Below the pieces are notes generated by a model. The model made no database searches and was not told the origin of the DNA. It worked only from the letters and a program-made list of their open reading frames with translations. The position numbers and the translations under genes were made by a program. A stretch of 12,537 bases of DNA, taken from assembly GCA_037445185.1 (NCBI GenBank), contig JBBIKZ010000072.1, forward strand, positions 1 to 12,537, given 5' to 3'. This stretch comes from JANWZL01 sp037445185 (GTDB taxonomy: Bacteria > Pseudomonadota > Gammaproteobacteria > Burkholderiales > Thiobacillaceae). Below are positions 1-9,809 of the stretch, piece after piece (the first letter of the stretch is position 1; the number at the start of each line of letters is the position of its first letter).

Positions 1-240
1 CGTCATGGCAGGTGGGATGAGGAGTTGAGATGCCCGCATCATGCCAGCAATGGCCGCCTGCCACCCGTTTTTGCCCACCGGGCGGCAAGAAAAAATTCGA
101 TCAGACGGTGGGTTTTGCAAGAGGCTCTATTAAGAAGTTCGACAGGCTGCTAGGCGCTACGCGCCCAGGTCGTCCGCCCGGCAAAACTTCTCGCCTGCGG
201 CAAAAACAGAATTTACAGAAAGAATGGTACACAACTCCCC
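1..240. other. Intergenic region upstream of the sensory gene cluster
   Basis: I see no convincing gene here. Open frames cross this stretch, but they run antisense or out of frame into the genes downstream. An imperfect 18-bp palindrome with the form TTGCC-N2-CCGG-N2-GGCAA lies at 71-88 and could be an operator. The sequence is less GC-rich between about 90 and 230, as promoter regions often are, but I could not find a good -35/-10 pair at the right spacing. The promoter of the downstream cluster probably lies here or further left. Confidence 0.4.
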
Positions 241-672
241 ATGATGCCTTGCGTCGGACGCTACGCCGTCCTGCTGGGGGTGTTCTGCGCCGCGTGGCTG
301 ACGCTGCCGGCCTGGGCGGTCGAGGTCATCGCCCACCCCTCGGTCGCAGCTGGACGTTTGAGCCTCACGCAGGCCAAGGCCCTGTTCAGCATGCGCCAGA
401 CCCGCTGGCCGGACGGCACGCGCGCATGGGTGTTCGTTTTGCCGGACGCGCATCCGACGCACAGCGCCTTCAGCAAGGAAATCCTCAACCTCTATCCCTA
501 CCAACTGCGCCAGACCTGGGACCGCCAGGTCTATTCCGGCACGGGTCAGGCCCCCATCGAGGTGGCGACGGAGAAGGAAATGCTCGATCGCGTCGCCAAT
601 ACGCCGGGCGCCATCGGTTATGTCAGGAAGGTAAAACCCTATGACCCCGTTCGCGTCATCTCGGTCGAATAA
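241..672 (+). CDS. Small periplasmic substrate-binding-like protein (PstS-like, single domain)
   Basis: This 143-residue protein has a Sec signal peptide: a hydrophobic stretch at about residues 8-26 ending in AWA, so cleavage is likely just before VEVIAHPSV. The mature part resembles the short PBP-like proteins often annotated as phosphate ABC transporter substrate-binding proteins: an early VEVIAHPSV strand, the LSLTQAKALFSM segment, then TWDRQVYSGTG and a closing GAIGYV motif. Full PstS is about 330 residues, so this is roughly one lobe. No permease or ATPase gene is nearby, so a role in import is not supported. It overlaps the porin-like gene by 32 bases and is followed by a c-di-GMP gene, which fits a ligand-sensing role better (inference). 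No clear Shine-Dalgarno precedes ATG 241; ATG 244 is an equally possible start. The coding call is fairly sure; ligand and function are unknown. Confidence 0.75.
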   Translation: MMPCVGRYAVLLGVFCAAWLTLPAWAVEVIAHPSVAAGRLSLTQAKALFSMRQTRWPDGTRAWVFVLPDAHPTHSAFSKEILNLYPYQLRQTWDRQVYSGTGQAPIEVATEKEMLDRVANTPGAIGYVRKVKPYDPVRVISVE

Positions 673-1849
673 CGCAATCCAGGCCATCTGCCGGCTGCTT
701 TTTTGCCTGTCCTGGGCAGGTGCCGCGTCTGCGCTGGAACTGGGCGAGGATGTCCAGGTGCATGGTTTCCTCAGCCAGGCCGCGGCCATCAGCGATCGCA
801 ACAACGTCGGCGGGGACAGCGCCGACGGTGTGGCCCTCGATCTGCGCGAACTGGGCGCCAACCTGTCTTGGCGCCCGGACCCGGACTGGCTGGTGTCGGC
901 CCAGGCGCTCATGCGCTGGGCGGGCAGGACGGACGAGGGTGACCTGCGCCTCGACTACGGCTTCGTCGATCGCACCCTGCTCTCGGGCGAGGACAGGCTG
1001 GGCGTCCAGTTGGGCAAGATCAAAAACCCCTACGGCCTGTACAACACGACGCGCGACGTCGCGCACACCCGGCCGGGCATCCTCATGCCGCAGTCGATCT
1101 ATTGGGACCGGATCCGGGATGTCGTCCTGGCGGCGCCGGGGGTCTCGGTCTATGGCGAACACAACCGCACCCCTGCCAGCCTGAGCTGGCAGGCGAGTGT
1201 GCTGCGGCCCGAGGTCGAGAACACCGAGGTCGAGTACGTCACCTATCTCAACGACATGCCGGGCCGGCTCGAGGGCAAGACCTCCTGGCTCGGCCAGGTC
1301 ATGCTCGAACTCGACCACGACCGCTGGCGTCTTGGCCTGTCGCTGGGCGAGATGGCAATGCGCTACACGCCTGGTGCAGTCGACTTCTGGCAGGCAGGAG
1401 CGACCCGTTTCCGTCCCGTCGTGTTGTCGCTGGAGCACCACCGCGAACAGTGGAGTTACGCCGCCGAGTACGCCGAGACGCAGGTGCGCAGCCGGGATTA
1501 CGGGCCATTTTTTCGATTCCCCGACAATACCACCAGCCAGGCCTATTACCTGCAGGCCACCTGGCGCTTCCAGCCGCGTTGGCAGTCCTACGCGCGTTAT
1601 GACGTGCTACATGTCAGCAAATCCGACAAGCGCGGCAGTATGTTCGAAAACGAGACAGGGCTGCCGGCCCACCTGGCCTATTCGAAAGACCTGACGCTGG
1701 GACTGCGCTACGACCTCGACCGCGCCTGGTCGTTCGCCATGGAGGTCCACCGCGTGCGCGGGGCGGCCGCACTCGCCCGCAGGGACAATCCGGGAACTCC
1801 GCACAAAAACTGGAACCTGTTGCTGCTGCAGGCGGCCTATCGTTTCTAG
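641..1849 (+). CDS. Porin-like outer-membrane beta-barrel protein
   Basis: This 402-residue protein starts with a signal peptide (hydrophobic core about residues 14-30, ending GAASA before LELGEDVQVHG). The rest shows alternating aromatic/hydrophobic strands typical of an outer-membrane barrel, such as LGANLSWRPDPDWLVSAQAL, LGVQLGKIKNPYGLYN and SYAAEYAETQVRS. It ends in AAYRF, the C-terminal phenylalanine signature recognised by the Bam assembly machinery. Start ATG 641 has a good Shine-Dalgarno, AGGAAGG at 625-631, inside the upstream gene. The 32-base overlap suggests translational coupling. It resembles hypothetical porins found beside GGDEF genes; I cannot assign a substrate. It may pass a solute into the periplasm for the neighbouring binding protein and sensor (inference). 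Confidence 0.82.
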   Translation: MTPFASSRSNNAIQAICRLLFCLSWAGAASALELGEDVQVHGFLSQAAAISDRNNVGGDSADGVALDLRELGANLSWRPDPDWLVSAQALMRWAGRTDEGDLRLDYGFVDRTLLSGEDRLGVQLGKIKNPYGLYNTTRDVAHTRPGILMPQSIYWDRIRDVVLAAPGVSVYGEHNRTPASLSWQASVLRPEVENTEVEYVTYLNDMPGRLEGKTSWLGQVMLELDHDRWRLGLSLGEMAMRYTPGAVDFWQAGATRFRPVVLSLEHHREQWSYAAEYAETQVRSRDYGPFFRFPDNTTSQAYYLQATWRFQPRWQSYARYDVLHVSKSDKRGSMFENETGLPAHLAYSKDLTLGLRYDLDRAWSFAMEVHRVRGAAALARRDNPGTPHKNWNLLLLQAAYRF

Positions 1850-1869
1850 CCGAGAGCGGCCAAGCAATC

Positions 1870-4656
1870 GTGAAAGCGATCAGATTCAGCCTGCGCTGGC
1901 AGGTCATCCTCCTCGCCACCCTGGTCCTCGCCCTCATGGCGGGGGCCTTCGCCTGGCAACAGCACGAGCGGCTCACCGACGAATTCGAAGCGCAAAGCCT
2001 CGCCGCCAGCGAGCGCCAGGCCGAACTCCTGCGACAGCTCCTGGCCGATGAAACCGCCCGTCTGCAGACCCTCGCGGGCATGCTCGCCAACCTGCCCAGC
2101 CTCAGACCCAGCCTGCTGCAGGGCAAGCCGGCCGAACTGCAGGCGGCCCTGGAACCGCAGTGGTCGGAATTGAACCTGGGCACCAGTGTGGAGACGGTGC
2201 ATTTCTTCGACCGGCGTGGGCATCTGCTCGCCGGCCTCGGTCAGGAAGGCGACATCACCGCCCTTGCTCGGCTGGCCTTGCAGGCCGGTCGTAATGAAGC
2301 ACCGGCCCAGCTGCTCGCCTGCCCTGATCGCTGCGTCTATTTCACCGCCGTGCCCATCGTCGAGCGTGGGGTCTATGTCGGTTCGGTCGTGCTGGGCTCC
2401 GGCCTGCAGGAGATGATACTCGCCTTTCGCAGACTGGCCGGCGCCGAGCTGGCCGTGCTGTCGGCCCAGTCGGCGCCCGACCGCACCTATCTGCCGGCAC
2501 TGCAGGCCTACCTGGTATCGGTCAGCGGGCATGCGCGCTACGCTACCATGCTTGCGCAGCTCTCGTCCTCCGACCCCACCGATGGGCGAATCACCTGGGA
2601 GGGTCGTCGCTATCGTCTCCATGCCTTTCCCGTCCCCCTGCCCGACAGCCCTGCCAGTTTCCTCGTCATCGAGGATGTCACCCGTGAGCTGGACAGCATA
2701 AGGGCCGCCATCGCAAGCAACGCGGTCTGGGGCGTTTCGGTGCTGGCGCTGGCCACCCTGTTGCTCTACGCCCTGCTCATGCCGGCCATGCATCGCTTCC
2801 GGCGCATGACCGAGGCCTTGCCGCTATTGGGTCAGGGCGACTACCGCCGCCTGCGTGAATCCATTCCCGCCGCGATCGGGCCCATACGTGACGAGGTCGA
2901 CGAGCTGGGCAGGGTGGCCATCGCGCTGGCCGATACCCTGGAACGGCTGGATGCGCTCACCCGCCGTCAGGTGGAGCAATTGTCGCAGCAGGCCGAGGCG
3001 CTGCAGCGCGAGCGCGATTTCATCACCGGCCTGCTCGATACCGCCCCCGCCCTGATCGTCACCCACACCGCCGATGGGCGCATCCAGCTCGCCAACGCCC
3101 ATGCCATTCAGGCCAGCGGTCGGGACATGTCGGAACTCCATCGTCTCGGCTTTATCGCGGGCTTCTTCAGTCCGGAGCAGCATGCCGCGCTGCGGGGCTT
3201 GTTGAGCGAACTCAAGCCCGGCGAGATCCGGCACAGCGAGGGGCATTTCCAGCGCCCTGACGGCAGCGAGCGGGAGGTGGTCTGGTTCCACTCCCTCTAC
3301 ACCGCCTCTGCCGGGCCGCATGAGTTGCGCTGGCTCTCCGTGGGACTGGACGTGACCGCCCACAAGCAGGCCGAGCGGCGACTGTCCATGCTGGTGGATC
3401 ATGACGCGGTGACCGGGTTGTTGAACCGTAGCGCCTTCCAGCGGGAGCTCGGCGTGTTGCTGCAATCCGAACAGGGGCAGGGGGCCCTGTTCGTCTGCGA
3501 CATCGACGAGTTCAGGGCGGTGAACGAGACGGTTGGCCACGAGCGCGGGGATGCCATGCTCGCCCTGTTCGCGCGCAAGGCCACCACGCTCGAGCCGCTG
3601 CCTACCTTGGCGGCCCGACTGGCGGGCGACGAGTTTGCCTTCTACTACACGGGCATGAGCGTGGCCGAGGCCATCGTCGTCGCCCGTCAGCTCAACCAGT
3701 CCCTGGTCGGCATCGGACCGGCACTGGGGCTGCCCAAGCACAGTTTCACCAGTTGTGTGGGCATCGCCTTCAGCCAGGACGCACCCCAGCATGCCGACGG
3801 CCTCATCGCCAACGCCGAGACCGCGCTGACGCAGGCCCGCCATAAGGGTGAGGGGAACTGGCATCTATACTCCCCGCACGACCCCTACCAGGCGGACAAG
3901 GGCCGGCGCGTCTACTGGAGCGACGGGCTGGAGCGGGCGCTGGCCGAGCAACGTCTGGCCCTGCACTTTCAGCCCATCCTCGATCTCAAGACCCGGCTCG
4001 TCAGCCACTGGGAAGCGCTCATCCGGCTGCAGGCGAGCGACGGCAGCATCGTCATGCCCGGCCAGTTCATGGGCGTGGCCGAGGCCACCGGCCTGGCCCG
4101 CCACCTCGACCGCTGGGTGATCGCCGAGGCCGTGCGCATGGTGCGCCACGCCCTGCATGCGTCGGGTGTCCGGTTGGCGCTCAACCTCTCGGGGCGCAGC
4201 CTGGATGACGAGGAGACCATGCAGACCCTGCGGCAATGTCTAGCCCAGCAGGGGGTGCCAGGTGATCGGTTCATCCTCGAGATCACCGAGTCGGCGGCGC
4301 TGGCCGACATCAAATCGGCCGCCCGCCTCATGGCCCGCTACCGCGAACTGGGTTGTACCTTCAGCCTGGACGACTTCGGCGTCGGCTACACCTCGTTCCA
4401 ATACCTCAAGGAGCTGCCGGTCGATTCGGTCAAGATCGACGGCTCCTTCATCGTCGGCCTCAAGCGCAATCGCGACGACCAGGTCTTCGTCAAGGCGCTG
4501 ACCGAGGCGGTGCATGGGTTCGGCAAGAAGGTCGTGGCCGAGTTCGTGGAAGACGGCGAGACGCTGGAGATGTTGCAGGAATACGACGTGGATTACGCCC
4601 AGGGCAATTACATCGGTCGTCCCTCGCCCGAGATGGCGCGGCCGATCACGGTCTGA
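1870..4656 (+). CDS. Membrane-bound PAS-GGDEF-EAL cyclic-di-GMP signalling protein
   Basis: This 928-residue inner-membrane protein is predicted to make and/or degrade c-di-GMP. Order: TM1 about 11-29; a Cache-like periplasmic sensor about 30-283, including a CPDRC cysteine pair at 151/155; TM2 about 285-306; a HAMP-like linker and coiled coil about 307-383; a PAS domain about 384-495; GGDEF about 505-665; EAL about 685-925. The GGDEF motif is AGDEF (585-589), with first-shell Asp in CDID (544-547) kept. No RxxD inhibitory site is visible before it. The EAL domain keeps every main catalytic position: E715 (EAL), N772 (NLS), E807 (ITE), D834/D835 (DDFG), K855 (KID), E891/E894 (AEFVE) and Q911. 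It therefore looks like an active phosphodiesterase, with cyclase activity possible. The start is GTG 1870, 20 bases after the porin-like gene, with only a weak ribosome-binding site. The sensed ligand is unknown. Confidence 0.9.
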   Translation: MKAIRFSLRWQVILLATLVLALMAGAFAWQQHERLTDEFEAQSLAASERQAELLRQLLADETARLQTLAGMLANLPSLRPSLLQGKPAELQAALEPQWSELNLGTSVETVHFFDRRGHLLAGLGQEGDITALARLALQAGRNEAPAQLLACPDRCVYFTAVPIVERGVYVGSVVLGSGLQEMILAFRRLAGAELAVLSAQSAPDRTYLPALQAYLVSVSGHARYATMLAQLSSSDPTDGRITWEGRRYRLHAFPVPLPDSPASFLVIEDVTRELDSIRAAIASNAVWGVSVLALATLLLYALLMPAMHRFRRMTEALPLLGQGDYRRLRESIPAAIGPIRDEVDELGRVAIALADTLERLDALTRRQVEQLSQQAEALQRERDFITGLLDTAPALIVTHTADGRIQLANAHAIQASGRDMSELHRLGFIAGFFSPEQHAALRGLLSELKPGEIRHSEGHFQRPDGSEREVVWFHSLYTASAGPHELRWLSVGLDVTAHKQAERRLSMLVDHDAVTGLLNRSAFQRELGVLLQSEQGQGALFVCDIDEFRAVNETVGHERGDAMLALFARKATTLEPLPTLAARLAGDEFAFYYTGMSVAEAIVVARQLNQSLVGIGPALGLPKHSFTSCVGIAFSQDAPQHADGLIANAETALTQARHKGEGNWHLYSPHDPYQADKGRRVYWSDGLERALAEQRLALHFQPILDLKTRLVSHWEALIRLQASDGSIVMPGQFMGVAEATGLARHLDRWVIAEAVRMVRHALHASGVRLALNLSGRSLDDEETMQTLRQCLAQQGVPGDRFILEITESAALADIKSAARLMARYRELGCTFSLDDFGVGYTSFQYLKELPVDSVKIDGSFIVGLKRNRDDQVFVKALTEAVHGFGKKVVAEFVEDGETLEMLQEYDVDYAQGNYIGRPSPEMARPITV

Positions 4657-4686
4657 GCAAGGCCCTGCGCCAATCTTTTTGACCAC

Positions 4687-4716
4687 CCCTTGAACCCGGC
4701 GTCTTCAACCTCATTT
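4687..4716 (+). promoter_or_regulatory. Sigma-32-type heat-shock promoter of htpG
   Basis: The -35 box reads CCCTTGAA at 4687-4694, an exact match to the core of the heat-shock consensus. After a 14-base spacer comes CCTCATTT at 4709-4716, 7 of 8 matches to CCCCATTT. It lies directly before htpG, a classic RpoH target. The transcript should begin around 4721-4725. The match, spacing and gene identity together make this a strong call, although no experiment supports it here. Confidence 0.82.
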
Positions 4717-4740
4717 TTCCCCTGTTTGTTCAGGGGAGAA
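4715..4740 (+). promoter_or_regulatory. Inverted repeat that would cover the htpG ribosome-binding site
   Basis: Bases 4715-4724 (TTTTCCCCTG) can pair with 4731-4740 (CAGGGGAGAA) across a 6-base TTTGTT loop, giving 10 base pairs with one G-U. The 3' arm contains the whole AGGGGAGA Shine-Dalgarno. In any transcript that begins upstream of 4715 the site would be closed. A transcript from the predicted sigma-32 start at about 4722 would lack most of the 5' arm and be open. The fold is seen in sequence; the regulatory role is inference. Confidence 0.5.
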
Positions 4741-4746
4741 TCACGC

Positions 4747-6606
<1,860 letters not shown>

Positions 6607-6624
6607 ACGTCATGGCGGCCAGGG

Positions 6625-8049
<1,425 letters not shown>

Positions 8050-8070
8050 TGGGGGCCTCACCAAACCGAC

Positions 8071-8505
8071 TCAGAGCTGGGCCCTGACCCAGCGCACCAG
8101 GTCCTGGGCCTCCATGGCGCCGGCCTGCCGCGCGATCTCACGGCCGCCGCGGAACAGGGCCAGCGTGGGGATGCTGCGGATGCCGTAACGGGCGGCCAGG
8201 GCGGGCTCCGCTTCCGTGTTGACCTTGGCCAGCCGCACATGGGGCTCCAGCATGCCGGCGGCCTGTTCGAACTGGGGGGCCATCATGCGGCAGGGCCCGC
8301 ACCAGGGGGCCCAGAAATCCACCAGCAGCGGGATGTCGCTGCGTTCGACCTGGCGGTCGAAACTGGCCTGGGTGAGCTCGACGGGGTGGGCGGTGAACAG
8401 GGGCTTGTGGCACTTGCCACAGCTGGGGCCCTCCGCCAAACGTCCGGCTGGCAGGCGATTGACGGCCTGGCAATGCGGGCAGACGATGTGCAGTGCAGCA
8501 TGCAT
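8071..8505 (-). CDS. trxC: Thioredoxin 2 (zinc-finger thioredoxin)
   Basis: This 144-residue cytoplasmic disulfide reductase carries both hallmarks of TrxC. An N-terminal zinc finger uses C9/C12 (CPHC) and C29/C32 (CGKC), and the thioredoxin fold has the WCGPC active site (C69, C72) with the cis-proline in SIPT (P113). E. coli TrxC is 139 residues. ATG 8505 (MHAALHIVCPHC) is the family start and has TGGAG eight to nine bases upstream; a longer frame to 8595 would add 30 unconserved residues. In enterics trxC responds to oxidative stress. Here the upstream gap holds a weak heat-shock-like promoter instead (see separate entry). It is followed after 21 bases by the periplasmic protease gene. Confidence 0.96.
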   Translation of the reverse strand: MHAALHIVCPHCQAVNRLPAGRLAEGPSCGKCHKPLFTAHPVELTQASFDRQVERSDIPLLVDFWAPWCGPCRMMAPQFEQAAGMLEPHVRLAKVNTEAEPALAARYGIRSIPTLALFRGGREIARQAGAMEAQDLVRWVRAQL

Positions 8506-8537
8506 GGACTCGACTCCAGTAGGTATGTTGACGACGA

Positions 8538-8569
8538 GATTGGGGTTTTGTTGCATATCCCAAGGGGGG
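8538..8569 (-). promoter_or_regulatory. Possible heat-shock-like promoter for trxC and the protease gene
   Basis: Read on the minus strand, CCCCCTTGGG (right end 8569) is followed after 13 bases by CCCCAATC (complement of 8538-8545). The consensus pair is CCCTTGAA and CCCCATNT, so two -35 and two -10 positions differ. Position is right: the predicted start would be about 25 bases before the trxC ATG. It is a weak match that could be chance in GC-rich DNA. Confidence 0.3.
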
Positions 8570-8667
8570 ACGGGCGATGTCCCATGGGTTGGCATGGTCC
8601 GCCAGGCACGCTCACCGCGCCTGATGATCGTTGCCAGTCCCCAGCGCGGCCACGTCTTTTCCTCTAC

Positions 8668-9363
8668 TCACCGCTTGACCAGCTCGGACTCGATCTCCGC
8701 AGCGTAGGCGGTCGCGCTGCGGAAGCGCCGGTAAAGCCACACGCCCAGGATGGCGGAGAGCAGGAACAGCACCACCGCGGAGCCGATGCGCACGGCCGGA
8801 TCCAGATGCACGCCGCTGCCGGCCAGGGCAAAGACCAGCGTTTGCGGCAGGTAACCCACGCCGGAGCCGGCGATGAAGGGCAGGGCGCGCACGCTCGACA
8901 CCCCGGCGATCAGGTTGGTGCTCAGGTTGTGGCCCACGGGCAGAAGCCGGATGAGCAGGGCCATGTTGAAGGGGTGGCGGCTGAGGAACGCGTCCAGACG
9001 CCGCACCTTGTCGGGAAAGCGGCCGTGCACGAGGGCGCGACCCAACAGGCGGGCATAATAGAACGACAGCGCACACCCCAGCACCGCCGCTATGAGGCCG
9101 AGGGCGGTGCCCCACAGGGCGCCGAAGGCATAGCCACCGAGAAAGGCGATGACCTGACGGGGCAGCCCCAGGGCCATGGCCAGGGCGCCCACCGCGAGGA
9201 ACACCATCTCCCCCGTCACGCCCCGGCCGCGTACCTCGCGGTCGATCCAGCCCTGGTCCAGGTCCAGGCCGAGCAGGCGTAGCAGGTAGAACAAGCCCAC
9301 CAGCGAGCCAAGAAACAACAGGCCACGCAGCAGGAGGCGGTAATTCATGTCAGTGTGCGCCAT
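8668..9363 (-). CDS. TVP38/TMEM64 (VTT/DedA-like) inner-membrane protein
   Basis: This 231-residue polytopic protein has about six hydrophobic segments (roughly 9-30, 53-74, 80-104, 133-153, 160-183, 193-212). It contains the VTT-domain pattern: FLGGYAFGALWGTALGLIAA, then GCALSFYYARLLGR, and later LLIRLLPVGHNLSTNLIAG with the re-entrant-like glycine-rich stretch around residues 160-172. Members are linked to membrane homeostasis and lipid handling; the substrate of this one cannot be read from sequence. ATG 9363 and ATG 9348 are both possible; neither has a strong Shine-Dalgarno. The stop is 162 bases before trxC, so trxC may have its own promoter. The gene is divergent from the tRNA-Ser gene. 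Confidence 0.85.
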   Translation of the reverse strand: MAHTDMNYRLLLRGLLFLGSLVGLFYLLRLLGLDLDQGWIDREVRGRGVTGEMVFLAVGALAMALGLPRQVIAFLGGYAFGALWGTALGLIAAVLGCALSFYYARLLGRALVHGRFPDKVRRLDAFLSRHPFNMALLIRLLPVGHNLSTNLIAGVSSVRALPFIAGSGVGYLPQTLVFALAGSGVHLDPAVRIGSAVVLFLLSAILGVWLYRRFRSATAYAAEIESELVKR

Positions 9364-9494
9364 GCCCGATCGAGCGCTGTGCGGCGCCCGAGGCGGAGGG
9401 TGATTCGGCGCTGGCGGCAACTTGCATCGCCGGCCGCTGCGCCCTGCGATCCCGCGCAATGCCGGTAAGCCGAGCTAGGCTGCCAGCCTTGGCC

Positions 9495-9523
9495 TTGCCC
9501 GGGGTAGGGGCAACGTGTATGCT
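9495..9523 (+). promoter_or_regulatory. Putative promoter of tRNA-Ser
   Basis: TTGCCC (9495-9500) and TATGCT (9518-9523) are separated by 17 bases and end 11 bases before the mature tRNA. Each box matches the sigma-70 consensus in 4 of 6 positions. The following bases, CTTCCGCCCC, form the GC-rich discriminator typical of stable-RNA promoters under stringent control. Confidence 0.55.
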
Positions 9524-9534
9524 TCCGCCCCTTC

Positions 9535-9625
9535 GGAGAAGTGACCGAGTGGTCGAAGGTGCACGACTGGAAATCGTGTGTACCCCTAAAGGGTACCGTG
9601 GGTTCGAATCCCACCTTCTCCGCCA
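9535..9625 (+). tRNA. tRNA-Ser (anticodon GGA)
   Basis: A complete class II tRNA can be folded by eye. Acceptor GGAGAAG (9535-9541) pairs with CTTCTCC (9615-9621); discriminator G9622; CCA is encoded at 9623-9625. The anticodon stem CACGA/TCGTG holds the loop CTGGAAA, anticodon GGA at 9569-9571. The long variable arm GTACCC/GGGTAC (9580-9585 with 9591-9596) is the serine hallmark. The T arm is GTGGG-TTCGAAT-CCCAC (9598-9614). The gene stays intact although it is the apparent integration site, as usual when an element restores the 3' end. Confidence 0.97.
9601..9625 (+). other. Inferred attachment site (attL) in the 3' end of tRNA-Ser
   Basis: A P4-family integrase gene begins 185 bases downstream of the tRNA in the same orientation, the standard geometry for tRNA-integrated elements. 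Such integrases recombine within the T-loop to 3' end. The matching right-hand repeat is not in this window, so the exact core is unknown and these limits are an estimate. Confidence 0.5.
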
Positions 9626-9660
9626 AATCAGCATCCGAACTCATCCACACAAGCCCACTA

Positions 9661-9684
9661 AGCCCGCGCAAATGCGGGCTTTTT
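9661..9684 (+). terminator. Rho-independent terminator after tRNA-Ser
   Basis: AGCCCGC (9661-9667) pairs perfectly with GCGGGCT (9674-9680) over the loop GCAAAT and is followed by a run of T to 9684. It ends tRNA-Ser transcription 36 bases past the CCA and also separates it from int. If the attachment core ends at the CCA, the terminator lies on the element side. Confidence 0.85.
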
Positions 9685-9714
9685 AGTCTAAACTTCGTCC
9701 GTAGCAATCCGCGA

Positions 9715-9788
9715 CTTGCCCCCGGCATCCGGGGCAACCTGGGGGCAACTTTGGGGGCAACTTTCTTGCCCCTGTTGGAGTTGCCCCC
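9715..9788. repeat. Cluster of six GGGGCAA repeats before the integrase gene
   Basis: Direct copies: GGGGCAACCT (9731-9740), TGGGGGCAACTTT (9740-9752) and TGGGGGCAACTTT (9752-9764), the last two in exact 12-bp tandem. Inverted copies: CTTGCCCCC (9715-9723), CTTGCCCC (9765-9772) and AGTTGCCCCC (9779-9788). The cluster ends 7 bases before the int ribosome-binding site. Repeats in this position are candidates for integrase arm-type sites or an int operator (inference). Opposed copies can also form hairpins, such as GGGGCAA-CTTTC-TTGCCCC. Confidence 0.8.
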
Positions 9789-9809
9789 GCGACGAAGGAG
9801 GCAGACGAC

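Noticed and set aside
30..644. 204-codon plus-strand frame before the first gene
   Set aside because: It overlaps the binding-protein gene in another frame, is rich in Arg/Pro/Gly and lacks a signal peptide or known motif.
157..912. 251-codon minus-strand frame over the first two genes
   Set aside because: Antisense to two genes with signal peptides; no recognisable domain.
1846..3864. Two long minus-strand frames (315 and 346 codons) opposite the c-di-GMP gene
   Set aside because: Composition is the reverse shadow of the PAS-GGDEF-EAL frame; no family resemblance.
4690..4746. Upstream ATG giving HtpG a 19-residue extension
   Set aside because: It lies within the predicted heat-shock promoter, has no Shine-Dalgarno and is not found in HtpG proteins.
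8506..8595. Longer trxC frame adding 30 residues
   Set aside because: TrxC normally begins just before the first CxxC zinc pair; ATG 8505 has its own ribosome-binding site.
9715..9788. GGGGCAA repeats as a CRISPR array or terminator
   Set aside because: Spacing is irregular, spacers are absent, orientations are mixed, and no T-run follows the possible hairpins.
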